Source: Mycolicibacterium sp. MU0053
GTDB lineage: Bacteria; Actinomycetota; Actinomycetes; Mycobacteriales; Mycobacteriaceae
NCBI RefSeq assembly: GCF_963378095.1
Contig: NZ_OY726397.1
Coordinates: forward strand, 3,844,001 to 3,908,000
DNA: 64,000 nt
Reading direction: 5' to 3'
The notes beneath the pieces are model-generated. The model had not been told where the DNA came from. It searched no databases and saw nothing but the letters and a program-made list of their open reading frames with translations. Both the position numbers and the translations under genes were made by a program. Positions 47,674 to 57,655 of this stretch are shown piece after piece (position 1 is the first letter of the stretch; each line of letters starts with the position of its first letter).

Positions 47674-49680
47674 ATGAACTATGTCGTTACCGGCGGTACC
47701 GGGTTCATTGGCCGCCGGGTGGTCACCCGAATCCTGCGGGCTTACCCACAGGCCGAGGTCTGGGTGCTGGTGCGACGGGAGTCGCTGAGCCGATTCGAAC
47801 GCCTCGCCGCCGAGTGGGGCGATCGGGCCCGCCCCTTGATCGGTGACCTCACGGCCGCCAACCTGGGCCTGACCAGCGACACCGAGGCCGAACTCGCCGC
47901 CGTCGAACACGTCGTGCACTGCGGGGCGGTCTATGACATCGCCGCCGACGACGCCCGGCAACGCGCTGCCAACGTCGACGGCGCCCGCGAGGTGATCGCC
48001 CTGGCCCAGCGCCTCGATGCGACCCTGCATCACGTCTCCTCCATCGCGGTGGCCGGCACGTACGCCGGGCAGTACGCCGAGGCCGACTTCGACCTGGGCC
48101 AGGACCTGCCGACGCCGTATCACCAGACCAAGTTCGAGGCCGAGCAGTTGGTGCGGACGACGGCAGGTTTGCGCTACCGGGTGTATCGGCCGGCGGTCGT
48201 GGTCGGCGATTCGGTGACCGGTGAGATGGACAAGATCGACGGCCCGTACTACTTTTTCGGCCTCCTGGCCAAGCTGGCGGCACTGCCGCGGTTCACCCCG
48301 ATCGCGCTGCCGAATACGGCCCGCACCAACATCGTTCCGGTCGATTTCGTTGCCGACGCACTGGTGGCGTTGCTGCCCGCCGAGGGCCGCGATGGCCAGA
48401 CGTTCCACCTGGTCGCGCCGAAGACGATCGGGCTGCGCGGCATCTACCGCGCCCTGGCTCCGGCCGCTGGACTGCCCCCGCTGCGGGCCAGCCTGCCGCG
48501 GGCGCTGGCCGGCCCGGTTCTCGACGCGCGCGGACCACTCAAGGCTTGGCGCAACATCGCTATCACCCAGCTGGGAATCCCGCCCCGGGTCCTCGATGTC
48601 GTCGACCTGCCGACGACATTCACCTCCGACAACACCCGAAACGCCCTGCAGGACACTGGGATCGCTGTTCCTGACTTCGCCGACTACGCGCCGGCGCTGT
48701 GGCGCTACTGGGCCGAGCACCTCGACCCCGACCGGGCCCGGCGCACCGATCCCGGCTCCCCGCTGGCCGGGCGGCACGTCATCATCACCGGTGCCTCCAG
48801 CGGGATCGGGCGCGCCTCGGCGCTCGCGGTCGCCGGGCGCGGGGCCACGGTGTTCGTGTTGGCCCGCAACGGCGAGGCGCTCGACGACCTGGTCGACGAG
48901 ATCCGTGCCGCCGGCGGACAGGCACACGCGTTCACCTGCGATGTCACCGACTCGGACTCGGTCGAGGCCACCGTGAAGGACATCCTCGGCCGGTTCGGTC
49001 ACGTCGACTATCTGGTGAACAACGCCGGGCGCTCCATCCGGCGCTCCGTCGAGGCGTCCACCGATCGCCTGCACGACTACGAGCGGGTGATGGCCGTCAA
49101 CTACTTCGGCGCGGTGCGGATGGTCCTCGCGCTGCTGCCGCACTGGCGCGAACGCCGGTTCGGTCACGTCGTCAACGTCTCCAGCGCCGGGGTGCAGGCG
49201 TCGTCACCGAGATACTCGGCGTATGTGCCGACCAAGGCCGCGCTGGACGCGTTCGCCGAGGTGGTGGCCGCCGAGACGCTGTCCGATCACGTCACGTTCA
49301 CCACCATCCACATGCCGCTGGTCCGTACGCCGATGATCGTTCCGTCCAAGCGGCTCAACCCGATTCCCGCGATCAGCGCCGAGCACGCCGCGGCCATGGT
49401 GGTGCGCGGGTTGGTCGACAAGCCGGTGCGGATCGACACCCCGCTGGGCACGCTGTCGGACGCGGGCCGCTACCTCACGCCGAAGCTGGCCCGTCGGATC
49501 CTGCATCAGGTGTACCTGGGGTATCCGGACTCGGCCGCCGCCCGGGGCGAGGCCCCGGCAGCGCCCGCCGCACCCCGGCGTCCCCGGAAGCCGAGTCGAC
49601 CCGCCCGCGCGGCGCGCAGGCTGAGGGTGCCGCGCAGCCTCAAGCGCACGGTCCGCCGGTTCCCGGGCGTGCACTGGTAA
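47674..49680 (+). CDS. acrA1: Fatty acyl-CoA reductase AcrA1-like two-domain oxidoreductase
   Basis: The 668-residue fusion (Rv3391 type) has an N-terminal extended SDR/male-sterility-like domain starting MNYVVTGGTGFIGRRVV, with YHQTKFEAE as its YxxxK site. A C-terminal classical SDR domain follows, with ITGASSGIGRAS near 370 and SSAGVQASSPRYSAYVPTKAA as its S-Y-K region. A basic arginine-rich tail ends the protein. Reduction of fatty acyl-CoA to aldehyde or alcohol is the expected role. ATG 47674 was chosen over ATG 47665 because it reproduces the family N-terminus. An inverted-repeat operator candidate lies upstream. Confidence 0.92.
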   Translation: MNYVVTGGTGFIGRRVVTRILRAYPQAEVWVLVRRESLSRFERLAAEWGDRARPLIGDLTAANLGLTSDTEAELAAVEHVVHCGAVYDIAADDARQRAANVDGAREVIALAQRLDATLHHVSSIAVAGTYAGQYAEADFDLGQDLPTPYHQTKFEAEQLVRTTAGLRYRVYRPAVVVGDSVTGEMDKIDGPYYFFGLLAKLAALPRFTPIALPNTARTNIVPVDFVADALVALLPAEGRDGQTFHLVAPKTIGLRGIYRALAPAAGLPPLRASLPRALAGPVLDARGPLKAWRNIAITQLGIPPRVLDVVDLPTTFTSDNTRNALQDTGIAVPDFADYAPALWRYWAEHLDPDRARRTDPGSPLAGRHVIITGASSGIGRASALAVAGRGATVFVLARNGEALDDLVDEIRAAGGQAHAFTCDVTDSDSVEATVKDILGRFGHVDYLVNNAGRSIRRSVEASTDRLHDYERVMAVNYFGAVRMVLALLPHWRERRFGHVVNVSSAGVQASSPRYSAYVPTKAALDAFAEVVAAETLSDHVTFTTIHMPLVRTPMIVPSKRLNPIPAISAEHAAAMVVRGLVDKPVRIDTPLGTLSDAGRYLTPKLARRILHQVYLGYPDSAAARGEAPAAPAAPRRPRKPSRPARAARRLRVPRSLKRTVRRFPGVHW

Positions 49681-49702
49681 ACCGCGGCGATAGCATGGGC
49701 GC

Positions 49703-50752
49703 ATGCCCGCGGTCTTCGCCGATCTGGATACCGGCGTCGACGACGCCATGGCTCTGGTCTACCTGTTGGCCAGCCCGGAAGCGGAGCTGGTCGGCATCGC
49801 CTCGACGGCCGGAAACGTTTCGGCGCAACAGGTTTGCGAGAACAACCTGGCACTGCTTGAACTCTGCGGCAGGCCCGATGTCCCGGTGTCGCTGGGCGCC
49901 GCCGTGCCGTTGAGCATCCCGCTGCGCACCGCCGAGGACACCCACGGCCCCGCCGGTCTCGGCTACGCCGAACTGCCCGCTCCGAGAACCCAACCCAGCA
50001 CCCACGACGCGGCGCAGGCCTGGATCCGCGCGGCGCATGCGCATCCGGGCGAACTGATCGGCCTGGCCACCGGCCCGCTGACCAACCTGGCCCTGGCGTT
50101 GCGGGCCGAACCGGAGCTACCCCGGTTGCTGCGCCGACTGGTGATCATGGGCGGCTCGTTCGACTACCGGGGCAACACCACCCCGGTCGCGGAGTGGAAC
50201 ATGCTCGTCGACCCGGAGGCCGCCGCCGAGGTGTTCGCCGCCTTCGACCGTCCCGAGGGACACGCCGGTGAGCTCCCGCTGGTATGCGGGCTCAACATCA
50301 CCGAAAGCATCGTGTTGACCCCGCAGATCCTGGCGCGGTTGGGCGACGCCGCGGGCGCCCCAACCCGCACGATGAGGCCCGACGATGCTCCCGGAACTCG
50401 TTCTGCGGCCGCCAATCCGCTGATCCGGGTGCTCGAGGACGCGATGCGGTTCTATTTCGAATTCCACGCGCAGCAGGACGAGGGGTATCTGGCGCATCTG
50501 CACGATCCGTTTGCCGCGGCGATCGCGCTGGACCCCGGGCTGGTGACCGCCCGGGCCGCCACCATCGATGTGGAGTTGTACGGAACGCTGACCCGCGGTA
50601 TGACGGTGGCCGATGTGGCCGGACACTGGGGTCGCCCGCCGAATGCCGCCATCGTCGTCGATGGCGCAGCGCACACCGGCCGCCCGTTGGCCGAAGTGTT
50701 CTTCGACCGGTTCATCGCCCGTGTCGGCCCGTTTCTGCAGCGATTGTCCTAG
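49703..50752 (+). CDS. iunH: Inosine-uridine preferring nucleoside hydrolase
   Basis: The 349-residue nucleoside hydrolase releases ribose from purine or pyrimidine nucleosides for salvage. The N-terminal calcium-binding motif reads ADLDTGVDD (residues 6-14), with leucine in place of the usual threonine between the aspartates. The GPLTNLAL, MGGSFDYRGN and AEWNMLVDPEAA segments and the terminal HDPFAAAIAL complete the site. It matches Rv3393 and follows acrA1 by 22 bases. It converges on imuB with a three-base gap. Confidence 0.92.
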   Translation: MPAVFADLDTGVDDAMALVYLLASPEAELVGIASTAGNVSAQQVCENNLALLELCGRPDVPVSLGAAVPLSIPLRTAEDTHGPAGLGYAELPAPRTQPSTHDAAQAWIRAAHAHPGELIGLATGPLTNLALALRAEPELPRLLRRLVIMGGSFDYRGNTTPVAEWNMLVDPEAAAEVFAAFDRPEGHAGELPLVCGLNITESIVLTPQILARLGDAAGAPTRTMRPDDAPGTRSAAANPLIRVLEDAMRFYFEFHAQQDEGYLAHLHDPFAAAIALDPGLVTARAATIDVELYGTLTRGMTVADVAGHWGRPPNAAIVVDGAAHTGRPLAEVFFDRFIARVGPFLQRLS

Positions 50753-50755
50753 CCG

Positions 50756-52336
50756 CTACTCATAGGCACCCTCCACGTACCAGCGCCGACGGCGGTAGCA
50801 CAACAGCAGCGCCGGGCCGAGTTCAGTCGTCGAGGCGTCCTCGAGAAGCACCTGGGCGCGCGCAGTCCGGCCGGGCGCTTCCTGATCCCACCAGCGTTCA
50901 TCCACGGGCCAAGGACCCGTCCACCAACGCAGCGGACCGCTGTGACCGCGATGGCTGGCCGCCAATCGGGCCGGTTCGGCAGAGAACATTCCCCGAGCGG
51001 TCACCCGAACCGGATTGCCTTGGGCATCAAGCAGATCCACCGGATCGTCGAGCAGCACCGCGGGCGCCGGTTCCGGCAGTCGTCCCGGCCATGGCCGGTC
51101 CGGGTCCGTTCGCGGCACCAGTTCATCACCCAGCGGGGCCAACGTGATGCGTTCGGCGGGTCCGCGCCCGCCGCTGAGCACCGGCAGCTGCACGGCATCG
51201 GGGCCGAGCAGGCCCTGCACCCGAACCAGCGCACGACGCGCGCGGAGGCGATCCTCGTCGCCGACCCCACCCCACAGCGGCAGCTGCAGCGCACCGGCGG
51301 ACACCAGCTCCACCGGGTGCAGCCGCAGCACCGTGATCGGCCCGGTGGGGCGGTCCGCGGTGTTGCGCCGGTTCAGCCAGCCGTCCAGCTGCCAGCGGAT
51401 GCGGTCGGCGGTGGCGTCCTCGGTCAGCGGTTCGGCACACCGCCACACCCGGTTCAACTCCTCGCCGTTGCTGGTCACCGCCTGGATCGCCAGCCGGGTG
51501 CAGCCCACCCCGGCCGCCTCCAGGTTCCGGTGCAGTTCGCTGGCCAGCGTCCGACCGGCAAAGGCCGCGGCGTCGACCCGGTCGATGGGCGGATCACAAT
51601 CGAGCACGGCGTCGCGTTCGGGCGGCAGTTCACGGCCCGACGGCGCGCGCATCGGCTCGGCGCGCACCATTCGATGAGCCACCACCGCATCCGCCCCGAA
51701 CCGGGATGCCACATCGGTGCGGGGCAGTTCGGCGAACTGACCGAAGCTGCGAATTCCCATCCGCCACAACAAATCCGACAGATCATCGCGTCCCGGAGCG
51801 GACAGACCGGGCTCGGCTGCCAGTTGCCGGATCGACAAGCCGGACAGGAACCGGGCATCAGTACCCGGGGCGATGATGCGTCCCGCACGGGCGGCGAACA
51901 CGGCGGTGGGTAACTGATCGGCGATACCGATCTGGCATTCGGCCCCCGCCGCGGCCACCGCATCGACCAGCCGCTCGCCGGCCTGCTGCTCGGATCCGAA
52001 ATAGCGCGCGGCTCCGCGCACCGGCAGCACCAGCAGTCCGGGACGCAGCACCTCGGCGCGCGGCACCAGGTCATCGACCGCCACGATCACCGATTCGAAG
52101 AGTCGGGCGTCCCGGCCCGGATCCGCGGCCACCACATGCAATTGGGGGCAGCGCGCTTGCGATTCGCGCCGGCGCAGGCCCCGCCGGACCCCGACCGCGC
52201 GAGCCGACGAGGAACAGGCCACGACCCGGTTGGCCAGCGTCACGGCCACCGGGGCCGTCTCCGGCAGGCCCCCGGCCAGCGCCGCGGCCACCGCGGGCCA
52301 GTCCATGCACCACAGCGCCAACACCCGTGCGGTCAT
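50756..52336 (-). CDS. imuB: Mutasome adaptor ImuB (inactive Y-family polymerase)
   Basis: The 526-residue Y-family polymerase-like protein corresponds to Rv3394c. The N-terminus reads RVLALWCMDWPAVAAAL where active polymerases have a D-x-D metal site, so it is probably catalytically dead. The beta-clamp-binding motif QLPLWG lies near residues 351-356. ImuB links DnaE2 and ImuA' to the sliding clamp during damage-induced mutagenesis. The start lies one base after the ImuA' stop, so the two are co-translated under the LexA box upstream of imuA'. Confidence 0.94.
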   Translation of the reverse strand: MTARVLALWCMDWPAVAAALAGGLPETAPVAVTLANRVVACSSSARAVGVRRGLRRRESQARCPQLHVVAADPGRDARLFESVIVAVDDLVPRAEVLRPGLLVLPVRGAARYFGSEQQAGERLVDAVAAAGAECQIGIADQLPTAVFAARAGRIIAPGTDARFLSGLSIRQLAAEPGLSAPGRDDLSDLLWRMGIRSFGQFAELPRTDVASRFGADAVVAHRMVRAEPMRAPSGRELPPERDAVLDCDPPIDRVDAAAFAGRTLASELHRNLEAAGVGCTRLAIQAVTSNGEELNRVWRCAEPLTEDATADRIRWQLDGWLNRRNTADRPTGPITVLRLHPVELVSAGALQLPLWGGVGDEDRLRARRALVRVQGLLGPDAVQLPVLSGGRGPAERITLAPLGDELVPRTDPDRPWPGRLPEPAPAVLLDDPVDLLDAQGNPVRVTARGMFSAEPARLAASHRGHSGPLRWWTGPWPVDERWWDQEAPGRTARAQVLLEDASTTELGPALLLCYRRRRWYVEGAYE

Positions 52337-52337
52337 G

Positions 52338-53000
52338 TCAACCCGCCCGCGCGCACCGGCCGCGGGCGCGCAACGACAGCCGGACCTCGCCCACCCGACC
52401 GGAACCGCATCCGCCCGTCAACTCATAGCCGCGAACCCGGGCGTCCAACCGCACCTGGGCGCCCGGCCAGTCGGCCCCGGTCACCAGCAGGGTGCAGCCC
52501 TTGTGCCGGGCCCGTGCCGTCATCGACCGGGCCCGCGTGGGCGCCACCGAGCATCCGGTCAGATCGAGCACCACCAGATCCATCCCGTCCATCAGCACCG
52601 TGGCCACTTCGAGCGGGTCGGCGCCGGGTTCGGGGATCATCGCCAACCTGCTCAGGTCCGCGCCCATCTCGACGGCGGCCAGCAGGCTCGCCCGCGGGTC
52701 ACCGACGATGGCCGCATATCCCCCTCCCGCGGTCACCGCGGCGACCATGTTCAGCGGTAGCGAACGCGCCCCCGTCAGCACTCCCACGACGCCGCGCGGC
52801 AACCCCCGGGGCAGCAGGTCCGACAGTGATTTCGGCACCGGCAGCAAAGATTCCGAGGCCGGCGCGGGGCCCTCGGCGCCGACATCGGCGCGCCGGGAGC
52901 GACCCACCTTCCCGGAGACCGCCGCCATCTGGCGACGCAGCTGTTCTACCTGTTCAGAGCGGTTTTGAGAGCGCCCATCCAGGGAAAGTGCCGTCGTCAT
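52338..53000 (-). CDS. imuA': Mutasome protein ImuA'
   Basis: The 220-residue RecA-like protein (Rv3395c type) is required with ImuB and DnaE2 for induced mutagenesis. The position of the Walker A loop reads [17 protein letters not shown] and lacks the canonical GKT, so ATP binding is doubtful. [11 protein letters not shown] strand resembles Walker B. A LexA box lies 35 bases upstream of the ATG. It is the first gene of the imuA'-imuB operon. Confidence 0.92.
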   Translation of the reverse strand: MTTALSLDGRSQNRSEQVEQLRRQMAAVSGKVGRSRRADVGAEGPAPASESLLPVPKSLSDLLPRGLPRGVVGVLTGARSLPLNMVAAVTAGGGYAAIVGDPRASLLAAVEMGADLSRLAMIPEPGADPLEVATVLMDGMDLVVLDLTGCSVAPTRARSMTARARHKGCTLLVTGADWPGAQVRLDARVRGYELTGGCGSGRVGEVRLSLRARGRCARAG

Positions 53001-53035
53001 CGCCCACCTTCCAGCTCATCCCAGCTTCGCCTTGT

Positions 53036-53051
53036 TCGAAAATATGTTCGA
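53036..53051 (-). promoter_or_regulatory. LexA (SOS) box upstream of imuA'-imuB
   Basis: TCGAAAATATGTTCGA matches TCGAAC-N4-GTTCGA with one mismatch. It lies 35 bases upstream of the imuA' ATG in an A/T-rich patch. Confidence 0.9.
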
Positions 53052-53131
53052 TATAGGCAGTAAACACCCGGGCACCGACAGCGTCAAGCGCGCGAGACGG
53101 CAGGGACGTACGTGACTCAGGTGACGAAAGT

Positions 53132-53149
53132 GCCCGCGATTCAGCGGGC
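53132..53149 (-). terminator. Hairpin downstream of guaA
   Basis: GCCCGC and GCGGGC form a six-base perfect stem with a six-base loop, 38 bases after the guaA stop and upstream of the imuA' LexA box. It probably separates the two minus-strand transcripts. Confidence 0.55.
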
Positions 53150-53187
53150 GCGGGTACCTCGCATCAAGGCGAAAAGACCGGGGTCGG

Positions 53188-54753
<1,566 letters not shown>

Positions 54754-54798
54754 TGGCTCAGTGTAGTGGCGACCAGGCCGGTCCTCGTCCGATGGCCG

Positions 54799-56535
54799 TC
54801 AGCCCGCCGAGCTCACCGGCTCGATGGGCAGCCGGCGCAAGCCGCCCGGCGCTTCGGCGGGGACCACCGGATGCGCGGGTGCGATCGGGTCCAGCTTGCG
54901 GTAGGGCTGGCCCTGCGCCGGGCGCAGATCGTGTTCGCCCTTGTTGGGCCACAACGCCGCGGCGCGTTCGGCCTGCGCGGTGATCGACAGCGACGGGTTG
55001 ACGCCGAGGTTGGCCGAGATCGCCGCGCCATCCATCACCGACAGCGTCGGGTACCCGTAGACCCGCTGATACGGGTCGATCACGCCGTGCTCGGGGCTGT
55101 CGCCGATGGCGGCACCACCGAGGAAGTGGGCCGTCAGCGGGATGTTGAACAGCTCGCCCCAGGTGCCGCCGGCGACGCCGTCGATCTTGGCGGCGACCCG
55201 CCGGGTGACCTCGTTGCCGGCCGGAATCCAGGTCGGGTTGGGCTCGCCGTGGCCCTGCTTGCTCGAGTAACGCCGGATGCCGAGGGGGCCCCGCTTGGTG
55301 AACGTCGTGATCGAGTTGTCCAGGTGCTGCATCACCAACGCGATCAACGTGCGTTCGCTCCACCGTCGCACGTTGAGCAGCCGCAGCGTGCCGCGCGGAT
55401 CCTGGGCGGCGTTGCTGAACAGCTGCTTCCAGCGCGGCACGTCGGTGCCCGCCGGTCCGGGACCGTCGGTCATCAGCGTCTGCAACAGACCCATCGCGTT
55501 GGAACCCTTGCCGTAGCGCACCGGTTCGATGTGGGTGTCCGGGGTCGGGTGGATCGACGACGTGATCGCTACGCCGTGGGTCAGATCGAGGTCGTCGCCG
55601 ACCTGGAGGCGGCCCGCCCCCACGATGGATTCCGAGTTGGTCCGGGTCAACACCCCCAGTTGGTTCGACAGCTGGGGCAGTCTGCCCGTGTCGCGCATCT
55701 TGAACAGCAGCTTCTGGGTGCCGTAGGTGCCGGCCGCGAGGATGACGTGCGTCGCGGTGAACGTCCGGCGCCGTCGTCGCAACCAACGTCCGGTCCCGGC
55801 GGTACGCACTTCCCAGAGCCCGTCGGCGCGGTGCGCGAACCCGGCCACCGTCGTCATCGGAAACACCTGCGCCCCAGCCGATTCAGCGAGTCCTAGATAG
55901 TTCTTGACCAGCGTGTTCTTGGCGCCGTACCGGCAGCCGGTCATGCACGCCCCGCATTCGATGCAGCCGGTGCGCTCCGGGCCGGCGCCGCCGAAATAGG
56001 GATCCGGCACGCGCTCGCCGGGGGCCTTGGCGTTATCCGGGCCGAAGAACACCCCGACCGGCGTCGGGACGAAGGTCTCACCGACCCCCATCTCGTCGGC
56101 GACCTCCTTCATGATCCGGTCGGCGTCGGTGAACGTCGGGTTTGTGACGACCCCCAACATCCGCTTGGCCTGCTCGTAGTGCGGCATGAGCTCGGCACGC
56201 CAGTCGGTGATGTGCGCCCACTGCTTGTCGACGAAGAACGGCTCCGGCGGCACGTAGAGGGTGTTGGCGTAGTTGAGCGAGCCACCCCCGACGCCCGCGC
56301 CGGCCAGGATCATCACATTGCGCAGCAGATGAATGCGCTGGATGCCGTAGCAGCCCAGCCGCGGTGCCCACAGGAACTTACGCAGGTTCCAGGAAGTCTT
56401 GGCGAAGTCGGTGTCGGCGAAGCGCCGACCGGCCTCGAGCACTCCGACCCGGTACCCCTTCTCGGTGAGGCGTAGCGCCGAGACGCTGCCCCCGAACCCC
56501 GACCCGATGATGAGAACGTCGTAATCCGGTTCCAT
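54799..56535 (-). CDS. choD: GMC-family oxidoreductase ChoD (putative cholesterol oxidase)
   Basis: The 578-residue FAD flavoprotein starts MEPDYDVLIIGSGFGGSVS, the dinucleotide-binding motif. It is very close to Rv3409c in length and sequence, with the LAGAGVGGGSLNYANTLY FAD segment, a cysteine-rich stretch (TGCIECGACMTGC) and a C-terminal GMC-like domain. ATG 56535 gives the tuberculosis length; an ATG two codons upstream is possible. Although named cholesterol oxidase, this subfamily's role in sterol oxidation is uncertain. The cysteine-rich insertion with a ferredoxin-like spacing is notable. An inserted DUF559 gene separates it from guaB3. Confidence 0.93.
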   Translation of the reverse strand: MEPDYDVLIIGSGFGGSVSALRLTEKGYRVGVLEAGRRFADTDFAKTSWNLRKFLWAPRLGCYGIQRIHLLRNVMILAGAGVGGGSLNYANTLYVPPEPFFVDKQWAHITDWRAELMPHYEQAKRMLGVVTNPTFTDADRIMKEVADEMGVGETFVPTPVGVFFGPDNAKAPGERVPDPYFGGAGPERTGCIECGACMTGCRYGAKNTLVKNYLGLAESAGAQVFPMTTVAGFAHRADGLWEVRTAGTGRWLRRRRRTFTATHVILAAGTYGTQKLLFKMRDTGRLPQLSNQLGVLTRTNSESIVGAGRLQVGDDLDLTHGVAITSSIHPTPDTHIEPVRYGKGSNAMGLLQTLMTDGPGPAGTDVPRWKQLFSNAAQDPRGTLRLLNVRRWSERTLIALVMQHLDNSITTFTKRGPLGIRRYSSKQGHGEPNPTWIPAGNEVTRRVAAKIDGVAGGTWGELFNIPLTAHFLGGAAIGDSPEHGVIDPYQRVYGYPTLSVMDGAAISANLGVNPSLSITAQAERAAALWPNKGEHDLRPAQGQPYRKLDPIAPAHPVVPAEAPGGLRRLPIEPVSSAG

Positions 56536-56585
56536 GGCCATCAGTATGGCCGTACTCGTCGGTAACTTGCCACTACCCACCTCGG

Positions 56586-56644
56586 GAGCAGACGCGAACT
56601 TGCCTCTTTGAGGCACAAAAGGGGGAAGTACGCGTCTGCTCGCG
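56586..56644. repeat. 59-bp palindromic direct repeat, copy A (locus 2)
   Basis: The outer arms GAGCAGACGCG and CGCGTCTGCTC are perfect reverse complements, extended inward by the imperfect pair AACTTGCC/GGGAAGTA. The arms match copy B at 57593-57651 in the same orientation, while the central 16 bases or so differ. It lies between the choD start and the DUF559 start, 76 bases upstream of the latter. Confidence 0.9.
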
Positions 56645-56720
56645 AGTGGTACCGGGAGTTATGCACAGGCCGCAGACGGGCTGAATAGCAGTTCAAGCAC
56701 CCAAACCGCACGATCCCGCT

Positions 56721-57614
56721 ATGAAAGCAGCCGCCGGCCAAGCCCTCATCGATGCGGCCGGCGGCTTCGCCACCACCGCGCAACTGTTGACCGTGATATC
56801 CCGTAAACAACTCGACAGGCAGATCCGACAGGGGCAGCTGGTGCGGGTGTGGCGGGGTGTGTACGGCATCGAGAATCCCGACAGCCTCGGGCGACTGCGC
56901 GCACTCGACCTCTTCCTTGGTCGCGAGGCGGTCGCCTGCCTCGGCACCGCAGCGCAGTTGCACGGGTTCGACACCGAAAATCCCTCGGCCATCCACATCC
57001 TGGATCCGGGAGTCCGGGTGCGACCCACCGTCGGGCTGATGGTCCATCAGCGCACCGGCGCGCCGCTGCGCCGGGTCGCGGGACGGCTGGCAACGAGTCC
57101 CGCCTGGACTGCCGTCGAAGTGGCCCGTCAGTTGTCCAGACCTCGGGCCTTGGCGACGCTTGATGCGGCATTGCACTCTGCGGCGTGCAGCCTTGGCGAA
57201 CTGGACCGCGCCGTGCGAGAGCAGCACGGCAGACGCGGAATAGTCGCAGTGCGAGAACTTCTGCTTCTTGCCGATGGTCGGGCGGAATCACCCATGGAGA
57301 GTGAGGCTCGCCTGGTGATGCTCGAAAATGGCTTGCCGCAACCGGAACTGCAGTACGAGATCCGTGGACGCGGTGAAGTGTGGCGTGTCGATTTCGCTTG
57401 GCCCGAAGCCAGGGTGTGCGCCGAGTACGAAAGCGTGGACTGGCATGCCGGACGCAGCGAAATGCTCAGAGATAAAAAGAGATTCGCCGGTATTCAGGAA
57501 ATGGGCTGGACGATGATCCCCATCGTGGTGGACGACGTCCGGGTCGAGCCAGATAGGTTCACCGACCGGCTCGCCCACCATCTCTCATCGGCGAGCAGAC
57601 GCAAACTTGCCTAA
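56721..57614 (+). CDS. AbiEi/DUF559-type nuclease-like protein (locus 2)
   Basis: The 297-residue protein has an AbiEi-like winged helix at the N-terminus (GGFATTAQLLTVISRKQLDR, then LVRVWRGVYG). A DUF559/Vsr-like nuclease domain ends it (AESPMESEARLVMLENGLP, RVDFAWPEARVCAEYE, RDKKRFAGIQEMGWTMIPI). It is a distant relative of the protein at 28947-29810. Local base composition is lower in G+C than in neighbouring genes, suggesting transfer. It is flanked by 59-bp direct repeats, and the last residues (SRRKLA) and TAA are encoded inside copy B. It is inserted, on the opposite strand, between guaB3 and choD. DNA cleavage is inferred from fold only. Confidence 0.85.
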   Translation: MKAAAGQALIDAAGGFATTAQLLTVISRKQLDRQIRQGQLVRVWRGVYGIENPDSLGRLRALDLFLGREAVACLGTAAQLHGFDTENPSAIHILDPGVRVRPTVGLMVHQRTGAPLRRVAGRLATSPAWTAVEVARQLSRPRALATLDAALHSAACSLGELDRAVREQHGRRGIVAVRELLLLADGRAESPMESEARLVMLENGLPQPELQYEIRGRGEVWRVDFAWPEARVCAEYESVDWHAGRSEMLRDKKRFAGIQEMGWTMIPIVVDDVRVEPDRFTDRLAHHLSSASRRKLA

Positions 57615-57651
57615 ATCAGCCCCGCAATGGGGAAGTACGCGTCTGCTCGCG
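57593..57651. repeat. 59-bp palindromic direct repeat, copy B (locus 2)
   Basis: The same outer arms as copy A are present, with a different centre (AAATCAGCCCCGCAAT region). It overlaps the 3' end of the DUF559 gene and stops four bases before the guaB3 stop, so it can act as a bidirectional terminator for two convergent genes. Confidence 0.9.
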
Positions 57652-57655
57652 GCAG

